Shown: in pieces, positions 55,327-64,000 of the stretch | Numbering within the stretch: position 1 is the first letter of the stretch | Layout of the letters: each line of letters begins with the position of its first letter | Source of the DNA: Eucommia ulmoides | Lineage: Eukaryota; Streptophyta; Magnoliopsida; Garryales; Eucommiaceae | Assembly (NCBI GenBank): GCA_016647705.1 | Contig: CM028335.1 | Location: 4,645,501-4,709,500, forward strand | DNA: 64,000 nucleotides | Direction: 5' to 3' | Notes under the pieces: model-generated | What the model was told of the DNA's origin: nothing | Seen by the model: the letters and a program-made list of their open reading frames with translations, nothing else | The model's database searches: none | Translations under genes and position numbers: made by a program

Positions 55327-55941
55327 AAAGTGATCAACATATATAGGAAGCATATATATCAACATTAAGGAGAGATCAAAACTTAATTATATATATGAGA
55401 AAAATTACAGGATTATATATTTGGAACGTTTTTTAGCGAGAAAAATATTTTGGTTCGAATTTCGGCTCGAATTTTAGGTAGAATTTCTAACCATTTTAAT
55501 ATATATATGTTTAATCTCTCTATTATGTTATTTATGTTATTAAATCATAATTATTAATTTCCATAACATAATTATGATTATGTGAAAATTATGTGTGATA
55601 CATGTCTATGTATTTATTTGTTATATTAATTAGATACACGTATTAGAGAGGTTGAAATTCTACTGAGTGTTGGCGCATAACTCTTTAGTTTTTATTTCAG
55701 GGTCGACGAAAATGGAGTTACGCCAAAAATTATAATTATATTTGAATTTCTATTTGTAATAATTGTATTTATTATTTATTGTTATAAAATTAACTCGATA
55801 ATTCGATAATTACAATTATCATCATAATTGTAAAATTTTCCAGATTTCTATTTTATAAATGAAGTATTGATTATTTAGTTTTAATATTAATTTTCCAAAG
55901 GGAGAAACCCAATGGCCGTCCTAGGAAACCGGGTTGTTACA
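54922..55941 (+). mobile_element. Probable solo LTR, 1.02 kb, TGTAA...TTACA type
   Basis: Starts TGTAATATCTAGAAAATT and ends AAACCGGGTTGTTACA, the same style of ends as family S. It carries a (TA)n tract at about 55287-55324 and CAGGGTCGACGAAAATGGAG near the 3' part. No coding. The flanking 5-mers ATAAA and ACTAT do not match, so a target duplication is not shown. Confidence 0.55.
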
Positions 55942-56592
55942 ACTATAATGGGTTTAAAGAATTTTAAAAAATTTCTTATATTTCAAGTAGTGTGATTTTA
56001 TATTTAAATAAAAGTTTTTTTTACAATACGAGTTATTGATGAACATTTCATAAATTATTTTTTTTTTAAAATTCAAATTTTACGATTCACTATTTATTTA
56101 ATACACTTTGTGTAGTGATTTTTTAAGAAAAAATCAATAATTATCTCAAAAAGTTAAAAATCATTGTACGCGACAAAAATTATTGTAATTTTTTATATGA
56201 AAATTATAGTTATTTTAAAGTAGTTAATAATTTTTTATTCTTAAAAAATTTATTGTGCCAATGTAGAATACATTGATTAAAATTTTAAGTTCGTATACTA
56301 TTCAAAAAAATATAAAATTTATATCCATACAATCTATTAACTCATAGTAATTTTACAAAACTTGAAAAACATGCAATATGTTGATATTTTTGTGATTTTT
56401 TAGCTCTGATGTCAGAAACCAATTTCGTCATTTTATAATTTTGTGATTTTTATTTTATTTATTTATATTTTATGACTTCTAACTTCTGTTATGTTTTTAC
56501 GAAACGGGTCTTGCTATAAAAAAACTTAGGTATTTGATCAATTTTATGAAGAGTATAAAATACAAATATTATGAGGAAGAAAATATAATTTC
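55942..56592. other. AT-rich DNA with palindromic repeat family P, copy 5
   Basis: About 56040-56325 holds ATTCAAATTTTACGATTCAC, AATCATTGTACGCGACAAAA, TTTTTATATGAAAATTATAG and GATTAAAATTTTAAGTTCGT, in the order of copies 2-4. No gene seen. Confidence 0.45.
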
Positions 56593-57389
56593 TGATGAGA
56601 GTATTTTTGGGCACCTCTGAGTCAGCACATGAGATCCAGTCATGTGTCAACCCTCGCAATGACAGGGACGTATTCCGAAATTCACAATTTTACGCTGGAG
56701 CATACGCCGACTACAGATCCTCCCTGTAATCTCATTCGCACCTAGAGATGAGCTAGAAGCCTTGCAGGAACGTGCCGCTCTAAACTCTGCGCTGTGCCCT
56801 CGGCAATTAGTTTTAAGGACTCAGCCGCTCAGCTCGACCGACTTTCCTTTTCACCTTGTTTTTTCTCCAAGACTCCACGGATCTCCGCGCTCCTTCACCA
56901 GCTCACTACTGCTAGCCTAATAAAAGCCCATGGGCTTCACCAAATGGGCCTAAAAGCCCAAGCCCAATGATTATCTCTTAAACGTCCTAGATTATCGGCT
57001 AAACACAGAGTTTCGGCTAATTAATCGTGTTTAGGCCTGACTAATCATCTCTAACGCCTATATATATCGGGGGCTATGTAAGCCCAAGGGACGCTTGAAT
57101 AACTTACATTACACGCGAGTTCATTTGTTTGCTTACTATATTCTGTACATTTTCTCTCTAAGCACTGATTATCACGCCCGGGGGGCTTTACCAGGACAAA
57201 CCCCAATCTGAGCCTTCTGCAGGTACACTCCTTGAGGAGTAGGACTCTGAACATAGCAGGTCAGTCCTCCCAGGACCCAGAACAGCTTAAGCGAGGACTT
57301 TTCAACCGACGAATCCACCTCAGTAAGAGGACCCACCTGTCATCCGACTGGACCATACTCGAGGTGTGTTCTAGTTTTATGGACTAACA
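56593..57389 (+). mobile_element. LTR of a gypsy-like element, followed by its primer site
   Basis: Runs from about TGATGAGAGTATTTTTGGGC to ATGGACTAACA and is followed at 57390 by GTTTGGCGCCATCTGTAAGG, the primer-binding region of many plant gypsy elements. Ordered similarity to 28757-29477 shows they are one family. The expected gypsy interior is missing: copia gag starts within about 200 bp. Confidence 0.75.
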
Positions 57390-57449
57390 GTTTGGCGCCA
57401 TCTGTAAGGACAGAGCAAAAAGCCTTTCCCTGATCACTGCTCTCTACTC

Positions 57450-60400
57450 AGCTGAGCTTGAGTGATCACAAGGTCCAGTTAGTTAGATACAAAATTGATA
57501 AACTCAAACGGATCACCAAGATCACCTATCTTGTGGACATATCAAATAGCTCAAAGATCAACTCAAACGGATCACCAAGGGGTCGGACTCAATCACCACC
57601 TACATGCAGTCCATCAAATCTAAAATCAATGAACTGGCGTCCCTTGGTAAACCCCTTGATCACGAGGACCTCATTGAAAAGATCCTCAATTGGCTTGGTG
57701 ATGAATACAGCCTGGTGATCGACGCCGTCAACGCTAGAGATAACCCCATCTCATTGGATAAATTGCATGAGAAACTGATCAATCGTGAGTTCTCCTTTAT
57801 TGTGACCACTCTCATGCCAACCCCCTTACCGGTGACTACATACATCGCCACCTTTCGCCCCACCAACTGGCATCCACAAAATCGCAACAATCGAACCCCA
57901 TGGTCGCCCTCGACACCACCCACATCTCAACGTGGTACACGCAACCTACTGCAACCATATCTTGGTTGTTGCTAATGGTGTCGTGATCAGGGCCACATGG
58001 TCCCACAATACCTAATGTTCTGACAAATGCAACCCAAACTTCAACCACCACCACCTGGATGTCCTTCTTCGATATCTCAACAGTGCACCAATCCTTCTTG
58101 GCAACCACGTGCTAATGTTGTAATAACTGACAACTCTGATTGCTTGAATTGGCTCCTTGATAGTGATGCATCGTACCATGTTATCACCGACCTGAGTAAT
58201 CTCTCCATTCATGTTCCTTATTCTGGGGCTAACAATGTTATGATTGGCGATGGCATGGGTCTCCCTATTTTGCATACTTGTTCTACATCTCTACACACTT
58301 CTTCACATACTTTCTTGCTAAATAATGTGCTTTGTGTTCCTACCATGCATAAAAATCTTATTTCTATTTCTCAATTTTGTAAATCTAATAATACATCCAT
58401 CGAATTTTTACCCTCTTCTTTTCTTGTGAAGGATCTTCGCATGGGTGCAACACTTTTACAAGGTCAGACTAAGGATAGTATGTATGAATGGCCAGTCAGT
58501 TCTATCAAGTCCTCTCCATTGGTAGCTTTCTCCAATGTTAAGACCACTTCGTCTGAGTGGTATCATCACTTAGGTCATCTGTTATTGTCAATTCTTAGGC
58601 ATATTATCTCTGCTTTCAATTAGAAGTCACAAGTCTGTCATCCCTAAATTTCAAATGTAATGCGTGCTAGTGCAATAAAATTCACAAGTTACCTTTTTCC
58701 ATTTTCACATTTGTTTCACATTCTCCACTTGAAATAATATTTTATGATATGTGGACCTCTCTTGTGCGTTCCATTGATGATTTTAAATATTATGTTATTT
58801 TTGTTGATCATTTTACAAAATACATATGACTTTATCCACTTAAAAGAAAATATGATGTCTATGACGTTTTTGTTCGCTTTAAATCAGTGGTGAAAAAATA
58901 CTTCAATCAAAAAATCATCACGTTTTATTCTGACAATGAGGGAGAATATCACGCACTTTCATCATACCTCAATTCTAGTGAGATATCTCACTTAACCTCA
59001 CGTCCACAAACTCCTGCACACAATGAGTATTCTGAATGTCGTCATCGTCATATAAAACATGCTTGTCACTTGTCTCACATGCTTCCATGCTTTTGACATA
59101 TTGGTCATATGCATTTTCCACTGTTGTTTATCTCATTAATAGGCTACCTACTCCCACACTCCAACTTCTATCACTGTATGCAAAGCTCTTTGGCACACCT
59201 CCCAACTACTCCAAACTTCGAAGTTTTGGTTGTCTATGTTATCCTTGGTTGCGTCCATATTCATCTTACAAACTATCTCCTTGTTCCACTCCTTGTGTCT
59301 TCCTTGGCTACTCTTCCACCTAAAGTGTCTATCTTTGTCTTGATCCCGTAACCTTTTGTCTCTACACATCTTGTTATATCAAATTTGTTGAGTCGATTAT
59401 GCCCTTCAAAACCATTCAACCCGATCTTCCTCGTCCTTCCTCTTCCACGTCTTATGCTTGGATCCATTCTAAGTCATCATCTACAACTACCATCATACTA
59501 TCTGTCACTCTCAAACTTGTCCATCAAGCGAAATCCACTCAAGACACCACAACTATAACCACCACAATCATTCTCCCATCTTAAAACACCTCTCTCTCAT
59601 CAAACCTGAGACTCAGCGTCGCGGCTCTATCTTTACTACACCGTGACACTCAACAGCCACCCCAAACCCCACCCTCTGAAACCAACTCTCCCATAACCCA
59701 ATCTCCACACCCCCAGACCCGACACCCATTATTCCTCCACATCAAGGTATAGTTACTCGATCCAAAAATAATATCGACAAACCAATCCAAAAACTCAATC
59801 TCACTACACAACTTTCCACCAACCCGGATCTTGAACCTTGTATAATGACCCAGGCCATCAAAGATCCCAAATGGCGTCAGGCCATGTCTGATGAGTATGA
59901 TACTCTTGTTCGGAATGGGACATGAGACCTTATTCCATCTCATCCGTCCCAAAATGTTGTTGGTTGTAAGTAATTTTTTTTAACTAAACGTTTATCTTAT
60001 GATTCTGTTGACAGGTACAATGTACGTTTAGTTGCCGAGGGGTTTCACCAACGCCCGGGTGTTGACTACCATGACACCTTCAATCCTGTTGTCAAACCAA
60101 CAATCGTATGATTTATTCTCTCTATTGCCATCACTCGTGGTTGGTCACCGCGACAACTTGATGTCAATAATGCCTTTCTCCAAGGCTCTCTCTCTGAGGA
60201 CGTCTTTATGACGCAACCACAAGGCTTTGTTGACAAAGATCATCCTCATCATGTCTGTAAACTGCGAAAAGCAATGTATGTTCGCAAACAAGCCCTCTGT
60301 ATATGGTACCATGAGTTATGCCAGTTTCTTCTCACCTCAGACTTCAAAAACTCTCATTCAGACAGATCACTATTTGTCTACAATGCTTCAGGCATCATGA

Positions 60401-61364
60401 TATATCTATTGGTCTACCATTGATGACATCATTATCACAGGCAACAATGATGCTGCGGTACAAAAGTTCATCCATCTTCTGTCCAACAGATTCTCCCTCA
60501 AGGATCTTGATCCACTTTCATATTTTCTTGGAGTTGAAGTCATTCCACATCCACATGGATCTTTCTTTCTCAGCGGAGATATATACATGATCTCCTTATT
60601 CGTACTTACATGTATGATGCAAAGCCCGTGTCTATGCCACTTGCCACTACTCTAACTCTTACTCTTCACTCCGGCTCATCCCTATCTGATCCAACCAAAT
60701 ACAGAGCTATTGTTGGCAGTCTCCAATACTTATCACTCTTACAACCGAACATTACTTACACGGTTACCAAGATATCACAATTCATGCACTGCCCCAAGAC
60801 TGATCATTGGAAGCAACAAAGCGTCTCCTACAATATTTCAGTGGTACTATTGCTCATGGTGTTGTTCTCTACCGTAACTCACCACTGTCACTTTATGCTT
60901 TCTCAGACGCATTCTGGGCAGGAAACAAGGATGACTTTACCTCCACAAGTGCTTATGTCCTCTACATTGGTAGGAATCCAATATCATGGAGTTCAAAGAA
61001 ACAAAGGATGGTGGCCCGCTCTTCTACTGAGGCTGAGTACCAAGCTATTGCCTGAAATTCGCTGGATTTGTTCTCTACTCACCGAGTTTCATGTGTCTCT
61101 ACCTCAACAACTGGTTATCTATTGTTACAATGTTAGTGCAACAAATCTATACTCCAACCTGATTTTTCATTCTCGCATGAAAGATGTTGCTCTTGACTAT
61201 CATTTTATTCGGGAACAAGTTCAAGGGGGCTCTCTTTGAGTTGCTCATGTTCCTTCTGCTGATCAATTAGCTGTTGCGCTCACCGAATCTCTCTCCTGCT
61301 CGCGCTTCCAACAATTAGTGAACAAGATTGGAATCACCTCACAGTGCTCCATCTTGCGGGGGCA
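57450..61364 (+). mobile_element. Degenerate Ty1/copia element (copia C): gag to RNase H
   Basis: Copia-type gag lies at 57604-57975 (INELASLGKPLDHEDLIEKI, LGDEYSLVIDAV). The protease region at 58027-58623 reads LNWLLDSDASYHVITDLSNL, with the active-site DSG changed to DSD, then SSEWYHHLGH of GAG-pre-integrase. Integrase lies at about 58740-59330 (ITFYSDNEGEYHALSSYL, LRSFGCLCYPW). RT lies at about 59840-60590 ([38 protein letters not shown]). RNase H lies at about 60800-61055 ([33 protein letters not shown]). Stops and frameshifts are frequent. The 5' end is truncated against gypsy-like sequence and no own 5' LTR is seen. Confidence 0.88.
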
Positions 61365-61625
61365 TGATAAAAATAATCCAATTAATTAGATTAATTGCTT
61401 ACCATATTTAGACCTTTTGATTACGTTAGATTAATTGTATTATATTATAGTAATTGCTTACCATATTTAGACCCTTTGATTACATTAGATTAATTGTATT
61501 ATAGGATATTGATTACATTAATTAGTTACCATATGTAGGCATTTTGACTTTTGATTGGAGATTGTATATATAAAATTTTATAGAATGAAATAGAGTATGT
61601 CATATTCTATCAATCTCATTAGTAA
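61365..61625 (+). repeat. 3' LTR of copia C, truncated
   Basis: Starts TGATAAAAATAATCC right after CTTGCGGGGGCA, the purine tract. Inside, a unit of about 59 bp (AATTGCTTACCATATTTAGA) is duplicated at 61393 and 61452. It ends where the next copia fragment begins, near TTCTATCAATCTCATTAG. Confidence 0.7.
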
Positions 61626-61631
61626 AGACTG

Positions 61632-63402
61632 CTTTTTCTAAATGGGAATTTAGAAAAGGAAATTTATATGGACCAACTCGAGGGCTTTATTGTTAAGGGT
61701 CAAGAAACTAAGTTTTTGTAAGTTAGCAAAATCTTTATATGGTCTCAAGCAAGCCCCTGAGCAATGACATGAAAAATTTGATAAGGTGGTTTTAGAATAT
61801 GGTTTCAGAATTAATGGTCATGACAAGTGTCTATATTACAAAGAAAATATCGGGAGTAGTGTTATATTATGTCTTTATGTAGATGATATACTTATTTTTG
61901 GAACTAATCTCAAGATTGTAGAGGATGTTAAGTTATACCTATCTAAGAATTTTGACATGAAAGATTTGGGAGAAGCGTATGTGAGTTTAGGAATGAAATT
62001 AAAGAAAACCTCTAGCGGTATTACTCTTGATCAGTCAAGTATTGTAGAGAAAATGTTGAAGAAGTTTGAGTATTTTTATGTAAAACCTGTTAACACACCT
62101 TATGATTCTAGTGTAAATCTAAAAAAGAACAAAGGTCAACCAATATCTCAATTGAAGTATTCCCAGATGATCGGATCACTTTTATATTTATCTAATAAGT
62201 CTAAACCTGATATCTCTTATGTTGTTGGAAGATTGAGTAGATATACTCACAACCCTAGTAAGGAACATTGGATAGCATTAGAAAGGATTTGTAAATATCT
62301 TAGAGGAACTTTAGATTTCACCTTATGCTACAAAGGTTATCCTAGAGTAGTTGAAGGTTTTAGTGATGCAAATTGGATTTCAGACAGTCTAGATGTGAAA
62401 TCTACAATTGGGTTTGTATTTTTATTAGGAAGAGCTACTATATCTTGGGGCTCTAAGAAACAAATTATTATTTCAAGGAGTACAATGGAGGCAGAACTTG
62501 TAGCACTTGATACCGCATGTGTGGAAGCAAAATGGATTAAAAACTTACTTTTAGATTTACCTTTAGTTGATAAACTTATTCTTGCTATATCCATTCCTTG
62601 TGATAATAGAGTTGTTATTGACTTAGTCCAACAAGCTCATACAAATAAGAAAATGAATAAACATATATAAGGAAGATAAAATTTTGTTAAGAGTATGTTG
62701 AAAAGAGATATAATATTACTAAATTTTGTGAGATCAGAAAGTAATATTGCCGATCATTTGACTAAAGGTATATCTAGGAATGCAGACTTAAATTTGTCAA
62801 GGAAGATGGGTTTAAGCCCACAAGGAAGTCATTTAGGGAAGTAAACCTCTGTAATTGGAAACCCCATGAAGGAGGTTCAATGGGTAGAAATAATATATTG
62901 CGTGACTTATTGACCAACACCTAATATTATAAGGATATTCTCAAGAGATATTCTTATGCTCATCCCTATGGCGATAGTACTAATGAAGTGTGATATTAAG
63001 GAAAGGTTTTAACCTTGAATGAGACCAAGGAAGCAAAACTCCTATAGGGTATAGGTCACATATACCCTTGAGGACTTACCTAAGTAAAAGTTGTCGTGAG
63101 GCCACGACTATGGGAATGAGGTTGTTCCCTAATAACTTTCATGAGAATCAAGATCAAAGGTGCATGGCCATTAATAGCACTAACTCGCGAACCATGTCTA
63201 AATATCGATGCTGTGTGTGTAACAGTTGAACTTTAACTTAAAAGGGTCTAATTCAAGACATAATTCACTATGATTCTTCAAAGGAAAACTGTTAATACTA
63301 AGTGAGGTTCAAGTCTTGAAAACACCTTTACCTATTGCACAGTATAAAGTTGCCCATATTTTCTATATATGTTGAATAACGGTTTTGCAGTTTGTGGGGG
63401 AT
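61632..63402 (+). pseudogene. Second copia (copia D, Tork/Tnt1-like): RT and RNase H remnant
   Basis: Begins inside RT at the FLNGNLEKEIYM block, with a frameshift and stops to about 61785. A 294-codon open frame then runs to 62670. It contains LCLYVDDILIFGTN (catalytic YVDD), FDMKDLGEAYVSLGMKL, SQMIGSLLYLSNKSKPDISY and the RNase H pieces FSDANWISD, TISWGSKKQ, STMEAELVALDTA. The tail ESNIADHLTKGISRN follows a frame break at 62671. A noncoding 3' region of about 550 bp leads to a purine tract TTTGTGGGGGATTG. This is the best-preserved transposon frame in the window, but gag, protease and integrase are missing. Confidence 0.88.
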
Positions 63403-63501
63403 TGTTATAAACTTTATTAGTTTTCTTTTTCTTTAAAAATCATTAATTAAAAATTTTAAAACCTCCATTTTATTTATTAAAATTTTAGTTTTTATTTGAC
63501 A

Positions 63502-63561
<60 letters not shown>

Positions 63562-64000
63562 TTTTAGTTTTTGTTTTTGTGTTTATTATCAATTATTGTG
63601 TTTATTATTATTCTTGTAACTCCTATAATTTTTTACACTATATAAAGGGGTTGCCTACTCTTTGAGAGATATAGAAAAGTATCCTAAGAGTTCTCCCACC
63701 TACTAGCATATCTCTATATTATATTCAAGGGTAATTTGATAAAGATGGTTCATTAGTCTTCCGGTGAACATGAACCCCGAGAGGACGTGCTTTTAAGTAA
63801 CGTTTGTATCTTGGAGTAGTTATTACCGTCAGATGATTTACATAGGGAGGTAATCATTATTTTAGGCCAACGATCATTCGTGCCTCCTTGAACTCACATG
63901 CCAGTTACTTTTCCTTACTTATTTTATTATTTATAATTTTTGAGAACTTTATTATTTATATTCTAGTGATAGTTTTAATATTTATTTAAATTATTGTCAA
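63403..64000 (+). repeat. 3' LTR of copia D (runs toward or past the window edge)
   Basis: Starts TGTTATAAACTTTATTAG directly after the purine tract. It carries CTATATAAAGGGG (TATA box, about 63638-63650) and an (ATT)n microsatellite at about 63505-63560. The 3' end is not identified within the window. Confidence 0.6.
63505..63560. repeat. (ATT)n microsatellite
   Basis: About 18 uninterrupted ATT units inside the copia D LTR. Confidence 0.95.

Noticed and set aside
1..64000. tRNA, rRNA or other structured RNA genes
   Set aside because: No convincing tRNA or rRNA sequence was seen by eye on either strand; tRNAscan-SE and Infernal would be decisive.

Overview
The window is nuclear DNA from a flowering plant, most likely a eudicot. 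It is AT-rich, has spliced genes with GT-AG introns, and is dominated by LTR retrotransposons, MITEs and one LINE remnant. Three host genes look functional: a plastid PHT4-type MFS transporter (plus strand, 8 exons, 6859-12886), an OCTOPUS-family/DUF740 protein (plus strand, single exon, 35998-38043) and an ELM2-domain nuclear protein (minus strand, two coding exons, 43608-47423). A fourth host-derived locus at 32411-33060 is a broken copy of the karrikin receptor KAI2. Its 3' end is replaced by the last EF-hand of a calmodulin-like gene.

Layout. 1-1624: Ty1/copia remnant and a TRIM-type LTR. 2687-4276: two adjacent PIF/Harbinger-like MITEs that share a TAA. About 5390-6111: probable solo LTR. 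6112-12886: transporter gene with repeats in its introns, including a 701-bp MITE in intron 6. 13128-23019: a complete but dead copia element with 159-bp LTRs, split by two large solo LTRs of one family inserted in opposite orientation, each with an exact 5-bp target duplication. 23025-32400: gene-free, AT-rich DNA with Mutator-like MITEs, a palindromic repeat family and a solo LTR. 32411-33060: KAI2/CML chimera. 35998-38043: OCTOPUS-like gene. 39910-40658: Mutator-type MITE with a perfect 9-bp target duplication. 41356-42745: RTE-type LINE remnant (minus strand) split by a MITE. 43608-49480: ELM2 gene and probable 5' leader; its coding intron is mostly transposon. 49687-56000: a MITE apparently split by a gag-only Ty3/gypsy derivative (minus strand), followed by another MITE and a solo LTR. 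56593-64000: an LTR with a gypsy-like primer site, then two degenerate copia elements in series.

The host genes are unrelated in function and do not form a cluster. I see no convincing undescribed coding system. The observations most worth checking are the KAI2/CML chimera, the inverted pair of solo LTRs, the same GC-cored MITE family inside introns of two host genes, and the precise transposon nesting. Element ends were found by eye from TG/CA ends, terminal inverted repeats and target duplications. Where no target duplication is given, treat ends as approximate.
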